A stretch of DNA of 64,000 nt from Ilyomonas sp963847085. Its GTDB lineage: Bacteria; Bacteroidota; Bacteroidia; Chitinophagales; Chitinophagaceae. The position numbers and the translations under genes are program-made. The notes beneath the pieces are model-generated. The model had not been told where the DNA came from. It was given only the letters and a program-made list of their open reading frames with translations, and did not search any database. This document shows positions 46,362-54,805 of the stretch, in pieces. Location: positions 186,001-250,000 of the forward strand of contig CAWJYO010000007.1 in assembly GCA_963847085.1 (NCBI GenBank), in the 5' to 3' direction. Each line of letters starts with the position of its first letter. Positions within the stretch are counted from its first letter, which is position 1.

Positions 46362-46787
46362 ATGTACGGAAAATGGAACACGGCAGGCAATCATCCTGCT
46401 TTTGCAAAACATCGTCATCCCTTTGGAAGACACGGCTGGGCGCCCGCATTTCGCCGCCCGAAATACAATGTGCCGGTAAACATTGCCGAAACCGAAACGG
46501 GCTTTGAAGTGTATGTGTATGCACTCGGCTTCGACAAGGAAAACATCAAAATTTCGGTGGTTGAAGGAATGCTCAACATCAGCGGCACACGCACGGTAGA
46601 CGAAAATGCGCTGCCCAATTTTATCAGCCAGGAATATCCCATCAAATCGTTTGAAAGGGTAGTGCAGTTGAGCGAAAAGGTGGATACAAATGGCATTTCT
46701 GCACGGCAGGAAAATGGTGTATTAATCATTACTTTACCCAAAACCGCCGAAGCACAACAACCGGCGCAGGAAGTAAAGATTGATTGA
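46362..46787 (+). CDS. Small heat shock protein Hsp20
   Basis: A 141-residue alpha-crystallin-type chaperone that binds unfolding proteins. The crystallin domain runs from about residue 38 (VPVNIAETETGFEVYVYALG) through ENIKISVVEGMLNISGTRTV to the conserved NGVLIITLPKT near the C-terminus. The N-terminal tail is rich in His, Gly and Arg (FAKHRHPFGRHGW). The C-terminal I/V-x-I anchor is represented by VKID. It is the last gene of the cluster and is followed by a strong terminator. Control by the ECF sigma factor 3 kb upstream is possible. Confidence 0.93.
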   Translation: MYGKWNTAGNHPAFAKHRHPFGRHGWAPAFRRPKYNVPVNIAETETGFEVYVYALGFDKENIKISVVEGMLNISGTRTVDENALPNFISQEYPIKSFERVVQLSEKVDTNGISARQENGVLIITLPKTAEAQQPAQEVKID

Positions 46788-46810
46788 GCTTTTTAGAACA
46801 CAAATGCAAC

Positions 46811-46858
46811 AAAAACAAAAGGTTCACGAAGATAATTTTTCGTGAACCTTTTGTTTTT
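46811..46858 (+). terminator. Terminator after hsp20 with perfect 19-bp AAAAACAAA arms
   Basis: Arms 46811-46829 (AAAAACAAAAGGTTCACGA) and 46840-46858 (TCGTGAACCTTTTGTTTTT) are exact reverse complements with a 10-base loop. Both arm ends are the AAAAACAAA word. Confidence 0.85.
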
Positions 46859-46865
46859 GCGTCTT

Positions 46866-47045
46866 TGCGAGGAACGAAGCAATCTGTGGATTTGTGATTT
46901 TAGATTTATGATTTGTGAATGCTATTGATAGAACTGTTTAATTTTTTCAAACAGTATTATTCACGAAGATCAGATTGCTTCGAACCCCGCATTGCAACTG
47001 CAAACACTTTCATTCACAAATTTAGAATCATAAATCCAATCGAAA
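46866..47045. repeat. Composite intergenic hairpin (GAAGCAATCTG and ATTTATGATTT units)
   Basis: The left half (ACGAAGCAATCTGTGGATTT at 46874, then GATTTATGATTTGTGAATG) is inverted in the right half (CAGATTGCTTCGA at 46971, CATTCACAAATTTAGAATCA then TAAATCC at 47011). The elements belong to the REP-like and ATTTATGATTT families seen elsewhere. No gene is seen. Confidence 0.7.
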
Positions 47046-47072
47046 ATCACCAATCGCCGTTACTTTCGCCGC

Positions 47073-47522
47073 ATGTTAGCGCACTCTCACGAATATTTTA
47101 TGTATCATGCTTTGCGCGAAGCACAAAATGCGTTTGATGCTGATGAAGTGCCGGTGGGTGCGGTAATCGTAATGAAAAATAAAATTGTTGCGCGGGCTTA
47201 CAACCAGGTTGAATTATTAAAAGATCCAACGGCTCATGCCGAAGTGCTTTGCATAACGGCAGCGTGTCATTTGTTGGGCGCAAAATATTTACCCGATGCT
47301 ACTTTGTATGTAACTGTTGAGCCGTGCCTCATGTGCTGCGGCGCCCTGTATTGGAGCAAAATCGGGCAGGTGGTGTACGGAGCAAAAGACGAGAAGAACG
47401 GTTATGAGCGAATTATAAAAGATACGTTTCCTTTTCATCCAAAAACAAAACTGGTTGCCGGAATTTTGGCAGAAGAAAGTGCAGAGCTAATAACAAGCTT
47501 CTTTAAACTGCGGCGGAAGTAA
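47073..47522 (+). CDS. tadA: tRNA-specific adenosine deaminase / nucleoside deaminase
   Basis: A zinc deaminase that converts adenosine 34 of tRNA-Arg to inosine. The 149-residue protein has the HAE motif (His55, Glu57) and PCLMCC with Cys85 and Cys88, completing the zinc site. DEVPVGAVIV and ATLYVTVEPCLMCCGALYWS are typical. A TACTTTCG box (47061-47068) lies only 5 bp before the ATG, so the transcript may be leaderless or the translation may start at ATG 47100. Guanine deaminase-like activity is an alternative, but tadA is the usual assignment. Confidence 0.9.
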   Translation: MLAHSHEYFMYHALREAQNAFDADEVPVGAVIVMKNKIVARAYNQVELLKDPTAHAEVLCITAACHLLGAKYLPDATLYVTVEPCLMCCGALYWSKIGQVVYGAKDEKNGYERIIKDTFPFHPKTKLVAGILAEESAELITSFFKLRRK

Positions 47523-47689
47523 AATATTCTGCTGCGTTTGGTTTTACAATAAAAAGTTATTATTTCTGTTAATTAAACCTTAGATCGAATTTGCTTTTGC
47601 ACACTTTGTTTATTCAGTTTATTTCGTTCAAATTTGCACCGCTATCCAAACAATAACGATTTACAAAATTTTTTATCCCAATAATATAA

Positions 47690-48715
47690 ATGGCACTGTT
47701 TAATTTTTTTACCCAGGAAATAGCAATGGACTTGGGTACGGCAAATACTCTGATTATTCATAACGAAGAAATAGTAGTAAACGAACCTTCAATTGTTGCA
47801 CTGAACCGAAACAATCCCAAAGAAGTTTTAGCAGTAGGCAAGCGTGCCTTACTGATGCACGAAAAAACGCATGAAAGCATTCGCACTGTTCGCCCGCTGA
47901 AAGATGGCGTAATTGCCGATTTCAATGCGGCGGAACTGATGATACGGGAAATGATAAAAATGATTTACCCGAAAAAGCCCCTCTTTCCACCCAGCTGGCG
48001 CATGATGATTTGCATTCCATCAAGCATTACCGAAGTGGAAAAACGTGCGGTGCGCGACAGTGCCGAACAAGCCGGCGCAAAAGAAGTGTATCTCTTGCAT
48101 GAGCCAATGGCAGCCGCCATTGGAATTGGTATTGACGTTGAAGAACCAGTTGGCAATATGATTATTGATATTGGCGGCGGTACAACCGGCATTACTGTAA
48201 TTGCATTGGCAGGTATTGTTTGCGACCAAAGCATTCGTATTGCAGGCGATGAATTTACCATGGATATTATGGAAGCCCTGCGCCGCTATCATAGTTTATT
48301 AATTGGTGAACGCACGGCAGAGCAAATTAAAATACAGATTGGTGCGGCAATGAAAGATTTGGAAACGCCACCGGACGATTTGCCTGTAAATGGTCGCGAT
48401 TTGGTAACAGGCATTCCAAAACAAATTATGGTAAGCTACCAGGAAGTAGCCGAAGCCTTAGATAAAAGTATTTTTAAAATAGAAGAAGCCGTTTTAAAAG
48501 CATTGGAAACTACGCCGCCCGAACTGGCTGCCGATATTTATCGCAGAGGTTTGTACTTAACCGGCGGCGGTGCTTTACTGCGTGGCTTGGACAAGCGGTT
48601 GAGCCAAAAAATAAAACTGCCCGTGCACATTGCCGACGATCCTTTAAAAAGCGTGGTGCGTGGTACCGGCATCGCTTTAAAACATTACCAACGTTATCCG
48701 TTTATTATGAGATAG
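47690..48715 (+). CDS. mreB: Rod shape-determining protein MreB
   Basis: The bacterial actin that directs lateral cell-wall synthesis. The 341-residue protein has the phosphate-1 loop MDLGTANTLI near residue 14, MICIPSSITEVEKRAVRDSA, the adenosine/phosphate-2 region NMIIDIGGGTTGITVIALAG, and GLYLTGGGALLRGLDKRLSQ near the end. It is intact and of normal length. It is followed by mreC and mreD in the standard order, with a repeat hairpin in the first gap. Confidence 0.97.
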   Translation: MALFNFFTQEIAMDLGTANTLIIHNEEIVVNEPSIVALNRNNPKEVLAVGKRALLMHEKTHESIRTVRPLKDGVIADFNAAELMIREMIKMIYPKKPLFPPSWRMMICIPSSITEVEKRAVRDSAEQAGAKEVYLLHEPMAAAIGIGIDVEEPVGNMIIDIGGGTTGITVIALAGIVCDQSIRIAGDEFTMDIMEALRRYHSLLIGERTAEQIKIQIGAAMKDLETPPDDLPVNGRDLVTGIPKQIMVSYQEVAEALDKSIFKIEEAVLKALETTPPELAADIYRRGLYLTGGGALLRGLDKRLSQKIKLPVHIADDPLKSVVRGTGIALKHYQRYPFIMR

Positions 48716-48816
48716 AGCCATTAGCTACGAGCTATGAGCTTTGAGCTGCGAGGTAAATACACAAACAATTTCTCTCATAGCTCATAGGCTCATAGCTCAC
48801 AACTCACAGCCTTCTT
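48716..48816. repeat. GCTATGAG-family intergenic hairpin between mreB and mreC
   Basis: The left arm (TTAGCTACGAGCTATGAGCT, then TTGAGCTGCGAG) and the right arm (CTCATAGCTCATAGGCTCAT, then AGCTCACAACTCACAGCC) are inverted. The element fills the whole gap, so it must be transcribed within the mre operon. Confidence 0.8.
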
Positions 48817-48817
48817 C

Positions 48818-49675
48818 ATGCGTAACATTTTTCTCTTCATACAGCGTTTTTTTGTTTTGTTCGTATTTGTGGTGTTACAGATACTTTGCATTCTTGTATT
48901 AGTAAACTATAACAAAACGTATGAAGCTTATTTTGCTGGTTCTGCCAACGGAGTAATTGGCAGGGTAAACACGCAGTACAATGCAGTGCACGAATATTTT
49001 ACGCTTCGCAAAACCAACGAGCAGTTGGTTCAACAAAACAAAGAGTTACTTCAACTATTGAGTAAAAATTATGCTGGTGCCGATACGATGAGCGTAACCA
49101 AATTAGATTCGATGTTGCGCGATACGTTAGGTCGCATCCGCAAATTTGATTTTATGGTAGCGCGTGTGGTAAACAATTCTACCACAGAAGAAAATAATTT
49201 CATTAGCATTGAGCGTGGCAGCAAGGAAGGTGTTGTAAAAGATATGGGTGTATTGGGGCCGAATGGCGTTGTGGGTAAAGTGCTTTTGGTAAGTGATAAC
49301 TACAGTGTAGTGATGAGTTTGCTCAATCACAACTCGCGGGTGAGCGCCATGCTCAAGCGCGATTCAACCAATAATGGTTATATAGATTGGGATGGAAAAA
49401 ATGCATCGTTCATTACGATGCACAATGTGCCAAAAAGCGCCAAAATCAAAACCGGTGATACGGTGCTAACCTCCAATTTGTCGGGCAATTTTCCACCCGG
49501 CATGATGGTAGGAACGGTAACTGATTTTACAATTGATCCGTCTTCTGCCTTTTATACCTTACGATTAAAAACAGCTACCAATTTTTACAATCTTCAATAC
49601 GTTTATTTAATCAAAAATCTTCGTTGGGAAGAGCAGCGCAAGTTAGAAGCGTCAATACCCAAAAATGAACAATGA
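48818..49675 (+). CDS. mreC: Rod shape-determining protein MreC
   Basis: A 285-residue periplasmic scaffold with one N-terminal transmembrane segment (residues 7-29), a coiled coil (EYFTLRKTNEQLVQQNKELL) and the beta-rich MreC domain (FDFMVARVVNNSTTEENNFI, GVLGPNGVVGKVLLVSDNYS, NHNSRVSAMLKRDSTNNGYI, GDTVLTSNLSGNFPPGMMVG). It links MreB to the cell-wall enzymes. Its stop overlaps the mreD start codon by four bases (ATGA), which indicates translational coupling. Confidence 0.95.
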   Translation: MRNIFLFIQRFFVLFVFVVLQILCILVLVNYNKTYEAYFAGSANGVIGRVNTQYNAVHEYFTLRKTNEQLVQQNKELLQLLSKNYAGADTMSVTKLDSMLRDTLGRIRKFDFMVARVVNNSTTEENNFISIERGSKEGVVKDMGVLGPNGVVGKVLLVSDNYSVVMSLLNHNSRVSAMLKRDSTNNGYIDWDGKNASFITMHNVPKSAKIKTGDTVLTSNLSGNFPPGMMVGTVTDFTIDPSSAFYTLRLKTATNFYNLQYVYLIKNLRWEEQRKLEASIPKNEQ

Positions 49676-50205
49676 GTAGCTTGCTGAAAAATATCATTCG
49701 TTTTGTTTTGTTCATTTTAGTACAGGCTTTCGTGCTGAATAAAGTGCCCGCCATTCATCAGTTTGTAAAGCCCTGGCTGTACTTTTTATTTATTCTCTGG
49801 CTGCCTTTTTCTATTTCGCGTTTGGGCTTGTTGCTGGTAGCTTTCCTGTTTGGCTTAACCATGGATTATTTCAGCAATACGCCTGGCTTGCATGCGGCTC
49901 CCTGTGTGCTCATTGCGTATGTTCGTCCGTTTATCATCAACTTATTATTGCCCCAGGAAAAAACAGAATTCAGCTATGCCGAGCCCAGCATCAAAAGCTT
50001 AGGCTTCGCACCTTATTTTTTATACGCTTTGTTGCTCACCATTCTACACAATGCGTATCTCATTTTTATTGAGTGGATGCAGTTTGGCAACTTCTTTTAT
50101 TTTATTGGAAAATTAGGCGCTACTACCGGCGTTAGCATGTTGTTGATTTTAATTACTGAATTGTTGTTTCCACGCAAATCGAGGTACCGTACCAATGCAG
50201 CATGA
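49672..50205 (+). CDS. mreD: Rod shape-determining protein MreD
   Basis: A 177-residue integral membrane protein with about five transmembrane segments. Typical features are NKVPAIHQFVKPWLYFLFIL near the start and LLLVAFLFGLTMDYFSNTPG, which matches the MreD signature (GLxxDxxxxxxxG). The start overlaps mreC. In most Bacteroidota the next genes are mrdA and rodA, but here an M1 peptidase gene follows after a gap of about 250 bp. Confidence 0.92.
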   Translation: MSSLLKNIIRFVLFILVQAFVLNKVPAIHQFVKPWLYFLFILWLPFSISRLGLLLVAFLFGLTMDYFSNTPGLHAAPCVLIAYVRPFIINLLLPQEKTEFSYAEPSIKSLGFAPYFLYALLLTILHNAYLIFIEWMQFGNFFYFIGKLGATTGVSMLLILITELLFPRKSRYRTNAA

Positions 50206-50238
50206 TGGAAGATTTGTTTTCGCTCATATTTTGAAATA

Positions 50239-50299
50239 TAACCTGTCAGGTTAATGACAGTTATTATTAGAGTTGTTACGTTTTAACCTTACAGGTTAA
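50239..50299. repeat. Paired AACCTG...CAGGTT palindromes
   Basis: TAACCTGTCAGGTTAA (50239-50254) and TTAACCTTACAGGTTAA (50283-50299) are each palindromic and can also pair with each other. This is a common intergenic hairpin type. It lies in the 250-bp gap after mreD, which shows no gene. Confidence 0.65.
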
Positions 50300-50456
50300 G
50301 CAATCGCAATCAATATAATCTATGGCTTGTTTTTTCGGTAAAACCAACACTCTTACAAGCCAATCTGATTTTACTTCTCCATTCGTTGCTTTATTTTGCA
50401 CCCTTTGTTTTTACCCATATTTGTTCATTCATTTTCTTCAAAAGAAAAATAATATC

Positions 50457-52403
50457 ATGAGAAAAATCTTCTTCATTGCAGCTTCGTTCATTGGGTTGGC
50501 TGCCTCTGCACAAACAACACCAACCTACGACCAGCATGAAGCTTTTGCACCGCTTTTTTATCCGATGTATGGCGATGAATTTCGCGCTGCCGATGGCACA
50601 CCCGGACCTAAGTATTGGCAGAACCGGGCCGATTACAATATTGCTGCCACATTGGATGATTCGTTGCAGAACATTACCGGCAACGTTACCATTTCGTACA
50701 CCAACAACAGCCCGCAAAACCTGGAGTTTGTGTGGCTGCAAGTAGATCAAAACATTTACAATTTAGAATCGCGTGCAGTAGCTGCAACCGCCATCAGCGG
50801 CGGCAGGTGGGCAAACCGCAATAGCTTTAATGGCGGTTATAATATTAAGTCGGTAAGCGTTGTTCAGAATGGAAAAACAACACCTGCAAATTATTTAATT
50901 TCTGATACCAGGATGCAGATCAAACTGGCCGATGCCATCAGGGCAAACGGGGGTACCATTCAGTTTAAAATTGAATACAGTTTTGCCATTCCCGAATACG
51001 GCACAGACCGCCTGGGAAGATTAAAAACAAAGAATGGCTGGATAGATGAAATAGCGCAATGGTATCCGCGTATGTGTGTGTACGATAATGTGTATGGATG
51101 GAACACTTTGCCATACTTAGGACAGGGCGAATTTTATTTAGAATATGGAAACATTGATTATAGTGTAAGTGCTCCGGCCGGGCAAATTGTAGTAGGCTCT
51201 GGTGAATTGGTGAACGCGGCTGAAGTGCTTACCAAAGAGCAACTGGCTCGATGGAACAAGGCGAAAAACAGCGACAGCACGGTAAAAATTCGCACCGTTG
51301 ATGAAGTGAATAATAACACAGGCGCCAATACAAAACGAGTAACCTGGCGGTTTCGTTGTACTAATACCCGCGATGTTGCATGGGCTTCTTCAGCAGCCTT
51401 TGTTTGGGATGCTGCACGTATGAATTTCCCCAGCGGTAAAAAAGCCATTGCAGCCAGCGCGTATCCGGTTGAAGTGGCAGGTGATAGCGCCTGGGGACGT
51501 TCAACTGAATATGTAAAAGGTGCGATAGAATTTTACTCAAAATATCTGTATGAATTTTCGTATCCTGTTGCTACCAACGTTGCCGGAATAGTAGGTGGTA
51601 TGGAATACCCGGGCATTGTATTTTGCGGCTCGCGGGCAAAAGGCAGAGGCTTGTGGGGCGTTACTTCGCATGAGTTCGGGCACAACTGGTTTCCAATGAT
51701 TGTGGGCAGCAACGAACGCAAATATCCCTGGATGGATGAAGGCTTCAATACCTTTATTAATTCGATGGCGGACAGTGCTTTTCATCATAGCGAGTATTTA
51801 GACACCAGCGCATCAAACAGAGTTCGTTATGCACGTTATTTATTTACCGATAGCAGCGAAAGTATTTTTACTGTGCCTGATGTAGCTACGGGTCGCAATT
51901 TAGGCGCTGTGGCTTATACCAAACCTGGAATGGGTTTAAATATGCTTCGTGAGAACATTCTTGGCAAAGGCAGATTTGATAGTGCTTTCAGGTATTACGT
52001 TCACCAATGGGCGTTCAAACATCCAACGCCTTACGATTTCTTTCATTGCATCGAAAATTATAGCGGCGAAACATTGGATTGGTTTTGGCGCGGCTGGTTT
52101 ATGAACCAATGGAAAATAGACCAGGCTGTAGAAAGCGTGATGCCTGCAGATCGTCGGGATCCGTCTCAAGGAAGCATTATTACTGTTTCAAACTTAGGTC
52201 AGTTGCCTATGCCAACCGTTGTAGAAATAACAGAGGCCAACGGTAAAAAATCGCGTGTTACACTTCCTGTTGAAGTATGGCAACATGGCGGTACCTGGCG
52301 TTTCCGTTATAATAATACAAGTGCTATTACCAAAGTACTTGTTGATCCTGATAAAAATTATCCTGATGTAAACCGTGGCAATAATATTTATCCGAATGAA
52401 TAA
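50457..52403 (+). CDS. M1-family metallopeptidase, exported
   Basis: A zinc aminopeptidase-like enzyme of 648 residues. The start at ATG 50457 (MRKIFFIAASFIGLAASAQ) gives a clear signal peptide; the frame extends upstream without coding character. The zinc site HEFGH is followed by NWFPMIVGSNERKYPWMDEG, in which the Glu of DEG is the third ligand. GGMEYPG replaces the classical GAMEN exopeptidase motif, as usual for this Bacteroidota subgroup. The N-terminal beta domain (YNIAATLDDSLQNITGNVTI) fits M1. It acts in the periplasm or outside the cell, probably on peptides. A terminator follows 49 bp after the stop. Confidence 0.93.
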   Translation: MRKIFFIAASFIGLAASAQTTPTYDQHEAFAPLFYPMYGDEFRAADGTPGPKYWQNRADYNIAATLDDSLQNITGNVTISYTNNSPQNLEFVWLQVDQNIYNLESRAVAATAISGGRWANRNSFNGGYNIKSVSVVQNGKTTPANYLISDTRMQIKLADAIRANGGTIQFKIEYSFAIPEYGTDRLGRLKTKNGWIDEIAQWYPRMCVYDNVYGWNTLPYLGQGEFYLEYGNIDYSVSAPAGQIVVGSGELVNAAEVLTKEQLARWNKAKNSDSTVKIRTVDEVNNNTGANTKRVTWRFRCTNTRDVAWASSAAFVWDAARMNFPSGKKAIAASAYPVEVAGDSAWGRSTEYVKGAIEFYSKYLYEFSYPVATNVAGIVGGMEYPGIVFCGSRAKGRGLWGVTSHEFGHNWFPMIVGSNERKYPWMDEGFNTFINSMADSAFHHSEYLDTSASNRVRYARYLFTDSSESIFTVPDVATGRNLGAVAYTKPGMGLNMLRENILGKGRFDSAFRYYVHQWAFKHPTPYDFFHCIENYSGETLDWFWRGWFMNQWKIDQAVESVMPADRRDPSQGSIITVSNLGQLPMPTVVEITEANGKKSRVTLPVEVWQHGGTWRFRYNNTSAITKVLVDPDKNYPDVNRGNNIYPNE

Positions 52404-52452
52404 ATCTGAATTAGGATAGATAAGAGATTTGGGATGGATAGGATATGGATAT

Positions 52453-52496
52453 AAAAACAAAGGCTCACGAATAATGTTTGTGAGCCTTTTGTTTTT
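52453..52496 (+). terminator. Terminator after the M1 peptidase gene with AAAAACAAA arms
   Basis: AAAAACAAAGGCTCAC (52453-52468) pairs with GTGAGCCTTTTGTTTTT (52480-52496) with one bulged base. Each arm carries the AAAAACAAA word. Confidence 0.82.
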
Positions 52497-52622
52497 GCCA
52501 CTTTTTTAAAAATAGAATTTCCAGGCTGAATGCTTTTGATGGCATGTCTTTCAGCAATCAAAAATCCCAAAATCATCAATCATCAATCCAAAATCGGTCT
52601 GTTATTCGCAGTGTGCGATAGT

Positions 52623-53375
52623 ATGTCGTTCACCAACATTCACATCGGAACATCGGGCTGGAGCTACAAGCATTGGAAAGATACTTTTTATCCAAAAGAA
52701 CTAAAGCCCACCGATTATTTAAGCTATTATGCACAGCATTATTCAACCACTGAAATCAACACTACTTTTTATCACACGCCAAGAATATCAACGGTAGAAA
52801 ACTGGAGAACCAAAGTGCCCGATACGTTTCGGTTTTCAATCAAAATGAATCGGTTTCTTACGCAAACCAAACGCTTGAAAGATCCGGAAGAGCCGCTGGA
52901 AAAGTTCTTCACTGCCATCGAGCCTGTGCAGCATTTGTGTGGTTTGGTTTTACTGCAATTACCGCCTTCTTTGCAGTTTGATTATGACCGAACCGACTAT
53001 TTGTTTTCGTTGCTAAAACGCGATTACAGGCAATATCAGTTTGCACTTGAAGTGCGGCATTCTTCATGGCTCGGCGTGGATAGCATCAGCCTGCTAACAA
53101 AATACAACATTGCGTTTGTTATCTCGCAATCAGATGGCCGGTTTCCTTATGAAGAGCTGATTACAGCTAACAATATTTATGTTCGTTTCCATGGGCCCGA
53201 GGCATTGTATGCGTCATCGTACAGCAATGAAATGTTGTATTATTATGCAGAAAAATTTATAGAATGGACAAAAGAAAACCATGTAGTTTGGGCTTACTTT
53301 AACAACGATATAAATGGTCATGCCATTGCCAATGCAAACAGGCTGAAAGAAATGATCCAAACGATGTCAAAATAA
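52623..53375 (+). CDS. DUF72 TIM-barrel protein
   Basis: A 250-residue protein of the DUF72/YecE family. Start ATG 52623 (MSFTNIHIGTSGWSYKHW) is supported by the conserved N-terminal IGTSGWSY motif. Other family features are YSTTEINTTFYHTPRISTVE, FRFSIKMNRFLTQTKRLKDP and LVLLQLPPSLQFD, with FALEVRHSSWL and VWAYFNNDINGHAIANAN near the C-terminus. The fold is a TIM barrel, but the function is not established. It ends 1 bp before the CorA-type frame and is probably co-transcribed with it. Confidence 0.92.
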   Translation: MSFTNIHIGTSGWSYKHWKDTFYPKELKPTDYLSYYAQHYSTTEINTTFYHTPRISTVENWRTKVPDTFRFSIKMNRFLTQTKRLKDPEEPLEKFFTAIEPVQHLCGLVLLQLPPSLQFDYDRTDYLFSLLKRDYRQYQFALEVRHSSWLGVDSISLLTKYNIAFVISQSDGRFPYEELITANNIYVRFHGPEALYASSYSNEMLYYYAEKFIEWTKENHVVWAYFNNDINGHAIANANRLKEMIQTMSK

Positions 53376-53376
53376 A

Positions 53377-54495
53377 ATGTTGCCATGCTATCGCAAACAA
53401 AAAATGCAATCGAATTATTTGTTCAATACCAAAAACAGCAAAGCCAATTTACGAAGGGAGCGAATGTTCAATCCCATTCATTCGCCGGCCCGACAAGATG
53501 CAAGAGAGGTAACCATTTGCGTGTATCAATACGATGGTCAGGATGTAAAAGTTCACCAATTGCAAACACCCGAAGAAACCTTTGCTTTTAAAGATTCACC
53601 TTGCGTAAGCTGGATAAACATTGATGGCATCCGCAGAGATTATGTAAAAGAAATTTGCGGACATTTTGGTATTCATCCCCTTATTGAAGAAGACATTATC
53701 AGCGTTGGTCAGCGACCTAAAATGGATGAAGTGGACAACATCGTGTATTGCCTGTTAAACATGATTTATTTTAACGAAAAAACCATCACGGTTGAGCAGG
53801 AGCAAATCAGTATTGTGTTGGGAAAGAACTTTGTAATTACCTTTCAGGAAGATGCCAAACGAGATGTGTTTAATACACTTCGCGAAAAGCTGAAATCCAA
53901 TACCAGCAAGGCACGCAATGCAGGAGCCGATTATCTCGCTTATTCGCTAATTGATTTGATTGTTGATCATTATTTTATTGTGATGGATAAACTGAGTGAA
54001 TGCCTTGAAGATGCCGAAGATGAAATTATACGTGGCAGCAGTGCCGATTCGCTGGCGCAAACCAATCGCCTGCGAAAAGAGTTGATTGTGTTGCGCAGAA
54101 ATATACTTCCGGTGCGCGATATGGTGAGCAGTATCATTCGCAGCGATAGCGACTTGCTCAACAAAAAAGTAATGCGTTATTTTAAAGATGTGTACGACCA
54201 CATTATGCAGGCTGCCGATATGGTTGACAACTACAGAGACATGATGATGAACATGCAGGATTTGTATTTAAACAAAGCCAATATTCGCATGAACGAAATC
54301 ATGAAAGTGCTTGCCATTGTTACCTGTTTAATGGCGCCCGCAACCGTTATCGGCGGCATCTTTGGAATGAACTTCGAGCGCATTCCCTGGCTGCATAACG
54401 AATACGGTTTTTGGTTTGCGGTTTCGCTCATGTTATTAATTCCGGTTTACATGATTTATCTTTTTAAAAAGCACGGCTGGTTAAAAACGGTGTAA
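53377..54495 (+). CDS. corA: CorA-family magnesium/cobalt transporter
   Basis: A 372-residue inner-membrane divalent-cation channel. The cytoplasmic domain (to about residue 300) includes WINIDGIRRDYVKEICGHFG, HPLIEEDIISVGQRPKMDEV and the long stalk helix. Two transmembrane segments lie at the end. The signature GMNF follows the first (VIGGIFGMNFERIPWLHNEY), and the second is FWFAVSLMLLIPVYMIYLFK. The real start may be ATG 53404 or 53464, since the first 30 residues are not conserved-looking. It follows the DUF72 gene directly. Confidence 0.93.
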   Translation: MLPCYRKQKMQSNYLFNTKNSKANLRRERMFNPIHSPARQDAREVTICVYQYDGQDVKVHQLQTPEETFAFKDSPCVSWINIDGIRRDYVKEICGHFGIHPLIEEDIISVGQRPKMDEVDNIVYCLLNMIYFNEKTITVEQEQISIVLGKNFVITFQEDAKRDVFNTLREKLKSNTSKARNAGADYLAYSLIDLIVDHYFIVMDKLSECLEDAEDEIIRGSSADSLAQTNRLRKELIVLRRNILPVRDMVSSIIRSDSDLLNKKVMRYFKDVYDHIMQAADMVDNYRDMMMNMQDLYLNKANIRMNEIMKVLAIVTCLMAPATVIGGIFGMNFERIPWLHNEYGFWFAVSLMLLIPVYMIYLFKKHGWLKTV

Positions 54496-54532
54496 CTTCT
54501 TGAACGCGGATGTTTAAAATTGTTATAAAAAC

Positions 54533-54610
54533 AAAATACAGTTTTATGTACCCGGCTTCTGTAATTCTTGTTGATCGTCTGTTGTGTCACTCACTTGTAC
54601 GTTTTGAAAA
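54533..54610 (+). repeat. 78-bp dispersed repeat, copy 2
   Basis: This copy starts AAAATACAGTTTTATG and ends ACTTGTACGTTTTGAAAA, and matches the copy at 20651-20728 in length, orientation and ends. It sits in the 310-bp gene-free gap after corA, together with the next repeat. Confidence 0.75.
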
Positions 54611-54640
54611 TAATTGAGCATTTATGCGAGTGCTAATTTC

Positions 54641-54702
54641 AACCGCAAGGGCACGAAGACACTAAGTTTGGTTTTGCCCATTTTCTTAGCGACTTTGCGG
54701 TT
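54641..54702. repeat. Hairpin repeat (AACCGCAAGG family)
   Basis: AACCGCAAGGGCACGAAGAC, then ACTAAG, is inverted as CTTAGCGACTTTGCGGTT. This is a common Bacteroidota intergenic hairpin. The next 100 bp show no gene. Confidence 0.65.
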
Positions 54703-54805
54703 CAATAAAATCCTAAAAATCCGTGCACACAGTCCGTGTCATCTGTATTCCATAAATCTTCATTAAACCAAACCTTTTTCTTTTTGTCTATTTCTAAAAA
54801 TCATT

